A DNA stretch of 64,000 nt from Bacteroidota bacterium (GCA_022562275.1 JADFPP010000006.1:1-64000), one strand, 5' to 3'. Numbered from the stretch's first letter, positions 1 to 6,898 are shown. Made by a program: numbers and translations. Notes: generated by a model not told the origin, from the sequence alone.

Positions 1-150
1 AAATTTTGATCCTGGGTTGTTGTGTTCGTATGTCTCTTTGCAAGAATGGTCAACATCAATTCCGGCGATAACATCTATTCCGGCTTTCCGAAATCCGTAA
101 GTCATTCCACCAATTGAACAAAAGAAATCAATGGCTTTTAGTTTTGCCAT
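1..150 (-). CDS. C5-cytosine DNA methyltransferase, N-terminal 50 residues (runs off window)
   Basis: The minus strand reads open from an ATG at 148-150 to the window edge, giving 50 residues. They match the start of C5-cytosine DNA methyltransferases: motif I DFFCSIGGMTYGF (the family's FxGxGG SAM loop) near residues 8-20, then the acidic GIDVD of motif II and a downstream TYEHNNP as in family members. The enzyme would transfer a methyl group from S-adenosylmethionine to C5 of cytosine in a specific DNA site. The catalytic PC motif and target-recognition domain lie outside the window, so neither specificity nor intactness can be judged. It may belong to a restriction-modification system or be an orphan methylase. 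No clear ribosome-binding site precedes the ATG. Confidence 0.8.
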   Translation of the reverse strand, partial: MAKLKAIDFFCSIGGMTYGFRKAGIDVIAGIDVDHSCKETYEHNNPGSKF

Positions 151-386
151 AAGGAAAATTCCAGTTAATGGTTAAATTTTTTAATCTATAAGAAAAATAA
201 TGAATACTTTCTTCATTAAAAACGTTTTTTTACCACACCTTAGCATCCCCCGCTGGAGGAGAATGAGGAGATTTTGGGGGTATACTAAACAACCCATCAT
301 ATCGGTTTAAACTTAAGCAGTTAAAAACAATAACTCAATAAATTTTTTGTAAAAAGTAAGACCTACCTTCATTTCATTACGCCTGG

Positions 387-490
387 CAAGCCCAACGGTA
401 CTTTGTTTCGGTTAAACAAGTTTTTAGCCGAAGACTCAACAGCCCGCCTTAACGTTCTAGCGGGTCAGTCTCTGGCTTTAAAATAAAAAA
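387..490 (+). repeat. Structured direct repeat, copy 1
   Basis: This ~105-bp sequence recurs in the same orientation at about 1525-1630. Its 3' half can fold as a nested stem: AGCC/GGCT, then AGACT/AGTCT, then CCCGC/GCGGG closing a loop that contains TTAACGTT. It is followed by an A-rich run and a hairpin terminator, as in copy 2. In copy 2 the middle A-T pair becomes G-C, which suggests that pairing is selected. The two copies bracket vapBC. Confidence 0.7.
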
Positions 491-521
491 GTCCGTCCCG
501 ATAAAAACGGAACGGACTTTT
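491..521. terminator. Bidirectional hairpin terminator downstream of vapC / RRM remnant
   Basis: The arms GTCCGT and ACGGAC (with an inner CCG/CGG) are preceded by an A-run and followed by TTTT, so the hairpin can end transcription from either side. The sequence just after it matches the region after the terminator of the intact RRM gene near 4040, so it probably came with the lost RRM gene. Confidence 0.7.
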
Positions 522-572
522 CAGAAATTATAATTTAATATCTACCCCCAAAGGGGTGGCTTCGCCATTAGC

Positions 573-623
573 TGCGCGATTTAGCCTCATTAACTACGAT
601 ATTTCTTCCATTTAATTCTGAAA
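573..623 (-). pseudogene. 3' remnant of an RRM RNA-binding protein gene
   Basis: The minus strand from about 623 to the stop at about 573 encodes ELNGRNIVVNEAKSRS. This is nearly identical to the C-terminus of the intact RRM protein at 4064-4315. The similarity continues past the stop into the 3' flank (TCAGAAATTATAATTTAATATCT is shared near 521-543 and 4039-4061), broken by about 30 extra bases with a CCCC/GGGG palindrome around 545-555. Everything upstream (RNP1 and RNP2) is missing and vapC follows instead. This looks like a second RRM gene truncated when the vapBC segment arrived. Confidence 0.75.
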
Positions 624-630
624 TCAGCAA

Positions 631-1029
631 TTATATCCATCTAATTTTAATTTCTTTTTCTAGTGATTTAAACTCTTTATCCCCGGTAACAAGAGTTGCT
701 TTTTTATATTTAGCAAGAGCCGCAGCAAAAGCATCTGCATAAGAAATTTTATGAAAGGCTTTATAGTTTGCAGCTTGTAAAGTAAGTTCTTCATTAGCTT
801 CTACAATTGTAATTGGATATCTGGCAAATGTGTTTTTATAAAGTTCTGCTCTTTCTTTTCCGCCTTCTCTTAGAGCTATGTAGTACATCTCTCCCCAGTT
901 AACTACACACAGGAATAATTCGGCTTTATTGTCAAGAGCTTTTATTAAAATATTTCCCACATCATCCGCTCCCTTCTCATTTTCTGCGTATGCTAAAAGT
1001 GAATAGCTATCCAACACATATTTTTTCAT
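631..1029 (-). CDS. vapC: VapC-type PIN-domain toxin (ribonuclease)
   Basis: This 132-residue protein is a single PIN domain. The four acidic residues expected in the Mg2+ site are visible: D7 (VLDSYSLL), E47 (NWGEMYY), D99 (YADAFAAA) and D117 (VTGDKEF). VapC toxins are endoribonucleases that cleave tRNA, rRNA or mRNA and are held inactive by the cognate VapB. The ATG overlaps the antitoxin stop in an ATGA arrangement, the normal antitoxin-first, translationally coupled layout. The length is typical and the site looks intact, so an active toxin is likely; its RNA target cannot be told from sequence. The pair sits between direct repeats and next to a truncated gene, which points to recent acquisition. 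Confidence 0.88.
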   Translation of the reverse strand: MKKYVLDSYSLLAYAENEKGADDVGNILIKALDNKAELFLCVVNWGEMYYIALREGGKERAELYKNTFARYPITIVEANEELTLQAANYKAFHKISYADAFAAALAKYKKATLVTGDKEFKSLEKEIKIRWI

Positions 1030-1256
1030 AATTCACGTTCCTTCTTTTTCTCTTCCATAAGAGACTTAAGAAGTTTTCCTCCGGTGCCCAAAAAACCCTT
1101 GTTCGCCTTGATTATTTCTGCAGTAACGGGAATAATTTTTATCCCGTCTTCCTCCTCAAAAAAATTTACCCGTGTTCCGGCTTTAATCCCAAACTTCCTT
1201 CTCAGCTTCGCGGGTATTACCAATTGCCCTTTTGAGGTTACATATCCTGTTTCCAT
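1026..1256 (-). CDS. vapB: VapB-type antitoxin, SpoVT/AbrB fold
   Basis: The 76-residue protein begins with a swapped-hairpin AbrB/MazE DNA-binding domain (VTSKGQLVIPAKLRRKFGIK, residues 6-25, then GTRVNFFEEEDGI). Its charged C-terminal tail (LLKSLMEEKKKEREL) probably wraps the toxin. It would neutralise VapC and, with it, repress its own promoter. The ATG at 1254-1256 has an AAAGGA-like ribosome-binding site upstream, and the stop codon overlaps the vapC start by four bases. This pairing of an AbrB-type antitoxin with a PIN toxin is a standard VapBC subclass. Confidence 0.87.
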   Translation of the reverse strand: METGYVTSKGQLVIPAKLRRKFGIKAGTRVNFFEEEDGIKIIPVTAEIIKANKGFLGTGGKLLKSLMEEKKKEREL

Positions 1257-1524
1257 GGCTTATTTTTCCTTTTAGTATTATTTTTGTGCAAAGTTAGAAA
1301 CATTAATAATGTAAGTCAAGTATTATTTGTAAGACAATAAGATTTCGGGGGATAGTTTTGTAGGTTCCCACATTTCCCCAACAATTATTCGGCAAAAAGC
1401 TTGATATAAGAAGTAAAAGGTGAAAATAAAGAAGCGAGACCCTTCGATAAACTCAGGGTGAGGAAATGCTTTTACTACCAGAGCAAGATCACAATTACGG
1501 GGTGGAAGGCCAGTTACGCAGGGC

Positions 1525-1630
1525 AAGCCTAATGGCATTTAGTTTCATCGGGATAACAAGTTTTGAGCCGAAGGCTCAACAGCCCGCCTTAACGTTCTGG
1601 CGGGTCAACCTCTGGCTTAAAAATAAAAAA
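1525..1630 (+). repeat. Structured direct repeat, copy 2
   Basis: This is the second copy of the element at about 387-490, in the same orientation. From GCCGAAGGCTCAACAG onward the match is strong and includes CCCGCCTTAACGTTCT and the paired GCGGG. Like copy 1 it runs into an A-rich tract and a terminator hairpin. Together the copies enclose vapBC plus the RRM remnant. Confidence 0.7.
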
Positions 1631-1650
1631 GGCGTCATAAAGACGCCTTT
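1631..1650. terminator. Hairpin terminator for the DksA-finger/SpoIIE phosphatase gene
   Basis: A perfect 6-bp stem (GGCGTC/GACGCC, loop ATAAA) has an A-run on its left and TTT on its right, immediately beyond the stop of the minus-strand gene. It should terminate leftward transcription. Confidence 0.75.
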
Positions 1651-1660
1651 CGAAGGTAAT

Positions 1661-2635
1661 TCAAATCTTCCTTATTGCCGCAACGGTTATATCATCTTCA
1701 AGCTTTGTGTTGCCCAAGAATGACTGCTGTTTTAATAATACATCGGTTATAATCTCTTTTGCACTTAATCCGTTCACTTCCGCAAGGTATTCTATAATTC
1801 TGTCTGTTCCGTATTCAGTCTCATTAACGGATGCCTCGGATAACCCGTCAGTGTAAAGGAAAAGAAAATCATTTTTATTAAGCTTAAATCTTTCAACATC
1901 ATACTCCGCACTGCAAAACAATCCAACCGGTATTCCAGTTGCGCCAATTGGGGTAACTTTTCCATCTTTAACAATTAATGGCGGGTTATGTCCTGCAACG
2001 CAAATCTCAACTGTTCCATCAGGCACCACCTTGCCAACCACAATAGTAGCATAGTTAGTGGAGAGTGTACTTTCACAAAACAGCCGGTTCGCTTTCTGTA
2101 GTATTTCATTTATGGGCAGGTTAAAACTCTGCAAGCTGTGTATAAGTGCATGCAAATTAGACATCATTATGGAAGCAGAAACACCTTTGCCGGATACATC
2201 GCCAAGTATAAAGATATGCGAGCCGTCATTAGCAGGGATGAGATCACAGAAATCACCGCTTACAATACCCGCAGGGTGATAATGATGCGCAAATTCCCAT
2301 TCATCTGTTTTAATTTCTTTTTCAGGCAGCATAGCCCGTTGGATTTTTCCTGCATATTCAAGATCATCCTCAAGTGCCTGCTGCTGCTGGTCACTAAGAT
2401 GCGAAAGACAAACCGTCATTAAAGGATCGGCAAGAAGACTCTCTGTTTCAATCGGGTCATTGCATACTGTGCAAATCCCGTATGTTCCTTCAGCCATCTC
2501 GTTAAGAGCTGCATCAACATCACTAAGCAGTTTGTTAAGGTTCTGGTTGTCAGGCGAAACCTTAACAGCATCGTGCAGCAGTCCTTTTCGTTCGGTCAAC
2601 TGCTCTTTTATAGAGGGATAATTTGCATCTTTCAT
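1661..2635 (-). CDS. PP2C/SpoIIE-family serine phosphatase with N-terminal DksA/TraR-type zinc finger
   Basis: The 324-residue protein has two parts. Residues 1-85 form a helical hairpin and a DksA/TraR-like zinc finger with C55-x2-C58-x17-C76-x2-H79 (YGICTVCNDPI and VCLSHL). Residues 95-324 are a SpoIIE/RsbU-type PP2C phosphatase with metal-binding motifs GDFCDL, LGDVSGKGV, YTDGLSEA and DDITV. SpoIIE/RsbU phosphatases dephosphorylate anti-sigma-factor antagonists in partner-switching circuits; DksA-like fingers bind the RNA polymerase secondary channel. The fusion implies a phosphatase acting at or near RNA polymerase, which is inference. No anti-sigma or antagonist gene lies nearby. All metal ligands appear present, so it should be active. 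Confidence 0.85.
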   Translation of the reverse strand: MKDANYPSIKEQLTERKGLLHDAVKVSPDNQNLNKLLSDVDAALNEMAEGTYGICTVCNDPIETESLLADPLMTVCLSHLSDQQQQALEDDLEYAGKIQRAMLPEKEIKTDEWEFAHHYHPAGIVSGDFCDLIPANDGSHIFILGDVSGKGVSASIMMSNLHALIHSLQSFNLPINEILQKANRLFCESTLSTNYATIVVGKVVPDGTVEICVAGHNPPLIVKDGKVTPIGATGIPVGLFCSAEYDVERFKLNKNDFLFLYTDGLSEASVNETEYGTDRIIEYLAEVNGLSAKEIITDVLLKQQSFLGNTKLEDDITVAAIRKI

Positions 2636-2991
2636 TGTTTATCTCCTTCTTAATAAAATCCTGAAGGAATTTAGTCCTTTCTTCTGCGTAACTCAATACT
2701 ATTATGATGGACATGAGATTTACATCACAATTTATCGGTTATTTTTGACCCGGAATTGAAATCGTGAGCTATTGAACCTTCGCACTTACATTTTCTGAAT
2801 GGCTTGTAAATTCCGGTGCACACATATACCGTATAGTTGTAATACCGTTTGAGAAATTTTCTCTGTGGGTTACTATGAATGGATACTCAAATACATATAT
2901 TCCTTATGGCAGTCGCTCCATTAAGAATTTTATTGCTACTTCACATTGTCTGCACTCTAATGAAAACCTTTACAAGGCTAGCACCCCTCCT
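2636..2991. other. Gene-free region: promoter of the phosphatase gene plus gene fossil
   Basis: Apart from the fossil at 2769-2940, this stretch shows no gene. It lies between two minus-strand genes and must hold the promoter of the phosphatase gene; its ATG has AAGGAGAT upstream (2639-2646 on the plus strand reads ATCTCCTT), a good ribosome-binding site. No clear terminator follows the aldo/keto reductase. Confidence 0.55.
2769..2940 (-). pseudogene. Fossil C-terminus of an alpha-2-macroglobulin-family protein
   Basis: Read on the minus strand up to a TAG at 2769-2771, this intergenic stretch encodes GIYVFEYPFIVTHREN followed by FSNGITTIRYMCAPEFTSHS and ENVSAKVQ. From memory of the family this resembles the conserved end of bacterial alpha-2-macroglobulin/MG2-like proteins, which end close to a MYAPEFxSHSxG motif. 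An in-frame TAA at 2904-2906 interrupts it (LP-stop-GIYVFEY) and the bulk of the gene is absent, so it is a remnant. The family identity rests on one short motif. Confidence 0.5.
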
Positions 2992-3984
2992 TTAATTCCA
3001 GGCTAACTCAGATCGGGTTTTCCAATATTTCTTGGGCGGCTCGACCATACTATTAATGATATTCAGTTCACTTTCATTCAATTCAACTTTCAGCGCTTTC
3101 AAATTTGATTCAAGCTGTTCTTGAGTTGTAGCACCACTTAAAACAGTGCTCACCCAGGGCTGTCTTAGAATATATGCTATACTTATTGCATCTATACCTG
3201 CATTATATTTTTTGGAAATAACTTGCAGCTGTTGCTTCTTGTTAAAAAAAGCAGCCTCATTATTCCGGCTTGTTAACCTGCCGTTTGCCAGCGCCTCTTT
3301 TATAATAATTCCAATACCGGATTGTGATGCACTCATTAATACATCTGTAGTTGATCGTTCTAAAATATTCCAGGTTACCTGCACGGACTGGAACAAAAAA
3401 TCATCTCCGCTTTTAACTGTTAGAGCTTTTTGGAGTGTTTCAGTTTGGTTATCACCGCTCAGCGTGAGGCCGATAACCATTCCTAAGGTTCTTAGCTCCC
3501 AGAGCTTCTTCAATACATCAATATTTTCTAAAACTCCGCTTTCTATTGTTGCGGAGTGTATTTGATATATATTTAATCTCTCTCCCAGCAAAGCTTTTGA
3601 TTCTTTCCATTGACGATTCAAAACTTCTATGGAATGTTCCTTAACTTCGTGCTTCTCTGCTTCGACTGCCCAATCTGCTGTGTAGGTATATCCCCATTTT
3701 GATCCAGCTGTAAAACGTTCCTCCTTATCTTTGGACTTCATCCACTCTGATAAAAATAACTCCGCTTTTCCATAACTTCTTGCAGCATCAAAATACCGTA
3801 CCCCCTGTGCGTAAGCCGTATCTAAGATTTGCAGCGTGTTAAATTGCATAGCTGTCACATCGTAATTTGATTTCAAATCATCACTATGACCAAGATTTAT
3901 ATATCCCGGACGTCCAAGTGCGGCTAATCCAAGTCCAATTTTGGATACTTTTAGTTTTGTATTTCCAAATTGAATTAATTCCAT
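2992..3984 (-). CDS. Aldo/keto reductase-family oxidoreductase
   Basis: The 330-residue protein is a complete (beta/alpha)8 aldo/keto reductase. The N-terminal strand KLKVSKIGLGLAALG leads to the catalytic set: Asp and Tyr in YFDAARSYGKAE, Lys in AGSKWGY and His in YQIHSA. The NADP-binding end is around STVLSGATTQEQLESNL. Such enzymes reduce aldehydes or ketones with NAD(P)H; substrate cannot be assigned. It resembles the L-fucose/D-threo-aldose dehydrogenase-like branch more than the second aldo/keto reductase at 14039. No Shine-Dalgarno site precedes the ATG. It stands alone, with no operon partner. Confidence 0.85.
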   Translation of the reverse strand: MELIQFGNTKLKVSKIGLGLAALGRPGYINLGHSDDLKSNYDVTAMQFNTLQILDTAYAQGVRYFDAARSYGKAELFLSEWMKSKDKEERFTAGSKWGYTYTADWAVEAEKHEVKEHSIEVLNRQWKESKALLGERLNIYQIHSATIESGVLENIDVLKKLWELRTLGMVIGLTLSGDNQTETLQKALTVKSGDDFLFQSVQVTWNILERSTTDVLMSASQSGIGIIIKEALANGRLTSRNNEAAFFNKKQQLQVISKKYNAGIDAISIAYILRQPWVSTVLSGATTQEQLESNLKALKVELNESELNIINSMVEPPKKYWKTRSELAWN

Positions 3985-4018
3985 TTGTAGAAAATAAATG
4001 AGGATAGAAAATAAAAAA

Positions 4019-4040
4019 GGCGCCTCAAGGACGCCTTTTC
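4019..4040. terminator. Hairpin terminator of the RRM gene
   Basis: The stem GGCGCCT/AGGaCGCC lies between an A-run and TTTT, just beyond the stop of the minus-strand RRM gene and in front of the start of the aldo/keto reductase. Confidence 0.7.
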
Positions 4041-4063
4041 AGAAATTATAATTTAATATCTAT

Positions 4064-4315
4064 TTAGTTTCGTGATTTAGCCTCATTAACTACGATATTT
4101 CTTCCATTTAATTCTGAATCATTTAATGCTTTAATAGCATTGCTTGCATCTGAAGAACTCTCCATCTCAACGAATCCAAAACCTCTGGATCTACTTGTGT
4201 CGCGGTCCATAATAACTTTTGCAGAAACTACAGAACCATGTTTTTCAAATGTTTCTTTTAACTCTTCGTCGTCAACCGACCAGGGGAGAGAACCCACAAA
4301 TAACTTAGTGCTCAC
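4064..4315 (-). CDS. Single-RRM RNA-binding protein
   Basis: This 83-residue protein is one RNA-recognition motif with RNP2 (KLFVGSLPW, residues 4-12) and RNP1 (RGFGFVEM, about 44-51). Bacterial single-RRM proteins of this size bind single-stranded RNA through aromatic residues on the RNP strands and are often cold- or stress-induced. The short C-terminal tail (NIVVNEAKSRN) is basic but lacks the Gly/Arg-rich extension of cyanobacterial homologues. The gene is monocistronic with its own terminator. A fragment of a sister gene survives at 573-623. Confidence 0.9.
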   Translation of the reverse strand: MSTKLFVGSLPWSVDDEELKETFEKHGSVVSAKVIMDRDTSRSRGFGFVEMESSSDASNAIKALNDSELNGRNIVVNEAKSRN

Positions 4316-4714
4316 AAAGAACCTCTAATAAATAATAAAAAAATTCCGGTCTATTTCCGGAGATTTAAAATTAAACAAATTGTGTGCCATTAACTAATTA
4401 ATTCTCTATACAGTGCTTTTTGGTCAAAATTAGAAGTTACCTTTTGCGGGATGGAAAATCTGAGGAGGAAGAACCCGAAATAGATCCTGAATCAAGTTCA
4501 GGACTAAGGTTTTGGAACATGGATGACACCGATTCAAAGGACCATCGCGGTTTTAAATCTGTGAGTATCTGTTCAATCCCGGTATGTATGTTTGAATTCA
4601 ACGTTTTAAAAGGTGGAGTATAAAAAACAATGATATCTGGCAAAAAACATTTATTAAATTAATATTTATTGTTATTATTCACACAGATAAAATTAGAATT
4701 TTTAGGAAGATCAA
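4316..4714. other. Intergenic region with a dispersed palindrome
   Basis: No convincing gene lies between the RRM gene and the membrane-protein gene. Short open frames exist on both strands, but they cover a perfect palindrome at 4486-4502 (CCTGAA, 5-bp spacer, TTCAGG). The flanking translation looks like a degenerate dispersed repeat rather than a protein. The region must contain divergent promoters; I cannot place them with confidence. Confidence 0.5.
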
Positions 4715-5173
4715 ATGGTCAGAAAAATAATGGGCGTAATTGCTGGCTATGTAGAAATGATTGCATTCGTATTTATAAGCTTTTCAGTTCTCTATCTTAT
4801 TCTCGGGCCAGAAGGGTCATTTGAAGCCGGCACTTATGAAGTATCACCGGTATGGATAGTAATGAGCATTATACTTGGATTAATTGCCGCTGTACTGGGC
4901 GGTTATGTTTGCACCTTTATAGCAAGGAGTAAAAAGCCGGCAATTGTGTTAGCCGGTGTTGTGTGGATGCTCAGCATTATAATGGCAATTCCTTCTTTGG
5001 GAGCTGCAGAGGAAGAGATAATAAAGAAGCGTAGTATTGATGTTTCAAACGGAGAGGCAATGCAAAATGCAAAGCAGCCCGTTGCACTATTACTGCTGAA
5101 TTCTTTTATAGGTGCATTGGGGGTGCTGGGCGGATCAAAGCTGCATAAAAGTAAAAACGAGGAATCCGGGTAA
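4715..5173 (+). CDS. Hypothetical integral membrane protein, four predicted TM segments
   Basis: The gene has an ATG preceded by AGGAAG at good spacing. The 152-residue product shows hydrophobic segments near residues 6-30, 45-67, 74-95 and 121-140, with a soluble loop (EEEIIKKRSIDVSNGEAMQNA) between the last two. It has no enzymatic motif I recognise. The basic, polar C-terminus (KLHKSKNEESG) is probably cytoplasmic. It stands alone and runs into the left REPIN, which may serve as its transcription end. Function unknown. Confidence 0.7.
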   Translation: MVRKIMGVIAGYVEMIAFVFISFSVLYLILGPEGSFEAGTYEVSPVWIVMSIILGLIAAVLGGYVCTFIARSKKPAIVLAGVVWMLSIIMAIPSLGAAEEEIIKKRSIDVSNGEAMQNAKQPVALLLLNSFIGALGVLGGSKLHKSKNEESG

Positions 5174-5177
5174 TTTT

Positions 5178-5240
5178 CTGTATCACAGCAGAATATTGTG
5201 TGTTAATTTAGTATAACACAGATTGCCAATCTGTGCAACA
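5178..5240 (+). repeat. REPIN-like double hairpin, left copy
   Basis: This is an imperfect hairpin (CACAG...TTGTG, 5184-5200) followed after ~15 bp by the hairpin CACAGATT-gcc-AATCTGTG (5217-5235). The same two-hairpin unit recurs at 5987-6050 on the other side of the RAYT gene, in the same orientation and about three-quarters identical. Two REPs in inverted orientation form a REPIN, the non-autonomous element moved by RAYT transposases. Confidence 0.75.
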
Positions 5241-5335
5241 AAGATAAATAGTACTCATTGCTGCAAATGCTGTTTAAGCACAAAGACTGTTTAAATTGTT
5301 TTTAATTACACGGACCGATGATTTGTGGTACATCT

Positions 5336-5956
5336 TTACAACACAATATAATCAGGATGACAATAGGTATATTTCCATTCTTTCCAATTGTTTACAAAGC
5401 CGGCAGTTACAGGATTCAGCAGCACATATCTAACAATAAAATATAACTCTTTGTCATCTCTCACCAATCGATCATAGCTTTCATCCTGCCAGAAAGTCCC
5501 GCTTTTGTTAAGAAGAAGGTTGCTCTTGCGTGCTGAAATTCTTTTAATTGATTGCATTATTTTGCTGATTCCTTTGTTACTTTCCAGCAATTCAAATATA
5601 AGATGGATGTGATTTGGCATTATGCAATAGCAAATAAGCTCATAATCCTTTCCATCAGGATAATGCAATGTGCTTCTACAAATATCAGCAACATCTGGAA
5701 TGCTTAGATGTTTTGCACCGAAGTTTCCTTTGCCCAGAATATCATCATACTTTTTTAGCAAACGCTTGAACCGAATTGTATCCAACCCCATATTATTTTT
5801 TGTTGATGATTTTATCTCCGCAACTAATTTTGATGGCAGCGAATCAGCCAGACGATAGGTGATAAAATATATTCCATCGTGATGATAAAAGTGGGGTAGG
5901 TTCCGCCTGTGAAAAGCGCCGCCTAACGGATTTTTATTGTAAGATTTACTGTTCAT
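5336..5956 (-). CDS. REP-associated tyrosine transposase (RAYT, Y1/HUH family)
   Basis: The product has the TnpA_REP signature. The opening NPLGGAFHRRNLPHFYHH is followed by YFITYRL, the HUH motif sits in CYCIMPNHIHLIF, and then come KRISARKSN and the Tyr-bearing SGTFWQDESYDRLVRDDKE with YVLLNPVTAGFV. RAYTs are single-copy, domesticated relatives of IS200/IS605 transposases that nick and move REP/REPIN hairpins. I prefer the ATG at 5954-5956 (206 residues). An upstream GTG at 5995 would lie inside the right REPIN hairpin. REPINs flank both sides and a related hairpin lies at 14020-14042. The frame is intact and the HUH motif present, so activity is possible. Confidence 0.88.
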   Translation of the reverse strand: MNSKSYNKNPLGGAFHRRNLPHFYHHDGIYFITYRLADSLPSKLVAEIKSSTKNNMGLDTIRFKRLLKKYDDILGKGNFGAKHLSIPDVADICRSTLHYPDGKDYELICYCIMPNHIHLIFELLESNKGISKIMQSIKRISARKSNLLLNKSGTFWQDESYDRLVRDDKELYFIVRYVLLNPVTAGFVNNWKEWKYTYCHPDYIVL

Positions 5957-5986
5957 TTTAAATAGTGGCTTCGTGTAAAATGTTTT

Positions 5987-6050
5987 CTGTATCACAGAAT
6001 AGTATTCTGTGTTAAATTTAATATAGCACAGATTGCTAATCTGTGCTACA
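5987..6050 (+). repeat. REPIN-like double hairpin, right copy
   Basis: It contains the perfect palindrome CACAGAATA-g-TATTCTGTG (5993-6011) and, 15 bp later, GCACAGATT-gct-AATCTGTGC (6026-6046). On the minus strand the second hairpin is preceded directly by GTAG (CTAC at 6046-6049 on the plus strand), the tetranucleotide E. coli TnpA_REP recognises at REP bases. The first hairpin is preceded on the plus strand by GTAT. Confidence 0.8.
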
Positions 6051-6062
6051 GATATAAATATT

Positions 6063-6875
6063 CTATTTTGTAACGTTAATTTTTATTTCATCACCAACAT
6101 TTATTGTCCCGGTTCCTTCGGCAACCAGGTTCATCCCGAACATAACCTTATTATCTTTTTCTCTGTAAGCAGATAATGTTTTTAATGGTTCTTTACCTTT
6201 CACGCCCGTATTCTGATCGATGGTTGTAATAACACAGCGCGGACAGGATTTTGTGGAATGAAAAATTATATTGCCTATTTTAATTGTCTTCCAATTATCT
6301 TCATCAAAAGGTTTGCCGCCGCTGAAAACTAAATTTGGTCTGAAACGATTCATCGGAAGCGATTTTTCCAAACGTTTGTTAAGATCATTTAATGATTCTT
6401 CCCCTATAATTAAAAATGGGTAGCCGTCGGTAAAACTTACAATTTTGTTTTTTGCAAATTCGGGATTTACTTTTCTTTTTGTATAATGAGGCATATGAAC
6501 CAGAGAACACTTTAATCCAATCGCTTCAGCGAACCAATCATTAACATCGTGATTATATTTTAGAGCCGTAACATTGTCTTTCCATATTTGTACGTTTATT
6601 TCATCAGTGCTATAAGGAAATGACTGTACTGTTAGCGGCGAAAGATTGTTTTGTTTGTGTTTAATAGTGAGAAGATCATTTATAATTTCAACCTTAAGTA
6701 AAGCCATTTTGGAATACAATCTTTGGGTAATAAACTTATTTTGTTCATCAACAAGCATCCACCTACGGTCGTATTGCAAACCTCGCTCTTCAACTGTTGC
6801 TGATTGGAGAGAAATACCGCCAAGAGATTTTATGGGGTAAATGTTTATTCCTGATAAAAAATATTTGTTCGTCAT
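6063..6875 (-). CDS. MOSC-domain protein (YcbX/mARC-like molybdenum-cofactor protein)
   Basis: The 270-residue protein has an N-terminal MOSC beta-barrel (NIYPIKSLGGISLQSATVEERGLQYDRRWML) and a C-terminal MOSC domain (RFRPNLVFSGG, then HSTKSCPRCVITTID). The Cys in CPRCVITT matches the Mo-ligating cysteine of the mARC/YcbX group, which reduces N-hydroxylated compounds. Unlike E. coli YcbX it has no C-terminal ferredoxin domain, so it would need a separate electron donor. An ATG at 6875 is directly preceded by an in-frame GTG; I choose the ATG. It lies 23 bp downstream of thrC but shares no obvious function with it. Confidence 0.85.
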   Translation of the reverse strand: MTNKYFLSGINIYPIKSLGGISLQSATVEERGLQYDRRWMLVDEQNKFITQRLYSKMALLKVEIINDLLTIKHKQNNLSPLTVQSFPYSTDEINVQIWKDNVTALKYNHDVNDWFAEAIGLKCSLVHMPHYTKRKVNPEFAKNKIVSFTDGYPFLIIGEESLNDLNKRLEKSLPMNRFRPNLVFSGGKPFDEDNWKTIKIGNIIFHSTKSCPRCVITTIDQNTGVKGKEPLKTLSAYREKDNKVMFGMNLVAEGTGTINVGDEIKINVTK

Positions 6876-6898
6876 CACGATGTGGTTTTAAACTCAAC

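Larger units (their letters stand above)
151..630. other. Gene-poor stretch with repeat, terminator and gene remnant
   Basis: No intact gene is visible between the methyltransferase start and vapC. The stretch holds a copy of a structured direct repeat (about 387-490), a bidirectional hairpin terminator (491-521) and the 3' remnant of an RRM gene (about 573-623), each listed separately. Around 246-280 a run of C and a run of G could pair across a ~22-nt loop, but I do not recognise that element. Confidence 0.6.
1257..1660. other. Intergenic stretch with palindromic repeat, direct repeat and terminator
   Basis: No gene is supported here. It contains the vapBC promoter region, a dispersed-palindrome fragment (about 1438-1464, core CCTTCGATAAACTCAGG) of a type that gives spurious peptides such as PEFIEGSR in many genomes, copy 2 of the direct repeat (1525-1630), and the terminator of the phosphatase gene (1631-1650). 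Confidence 0.6.

Noticed and set aside
1323-1538. 71-codon minus-strand open frame ending in a PEFIEGSR-like peptide
   Set aside because: This peptide arises from a known type of dispersed palindrome (CCTTCGATAAACTCAGG) and is a common spurious call.
387-1630. Direct repeats as integron attC sites with vapBC as a cassette
   Set aside because: No RYYYAAC...GTTRRRY pair at suitable distance and complementarity is present in both copies, and no integrase is visible. Kept only as an alternative to test.
4420-4643. Overlapping short open frames on both strands between the RRM and membrane-protein genes
   Set aside because: They cover a CCTGAA/TTCAGG palindrome and resemble translated dispersed repeats, not a protein; neither has a ribosome-binding site.
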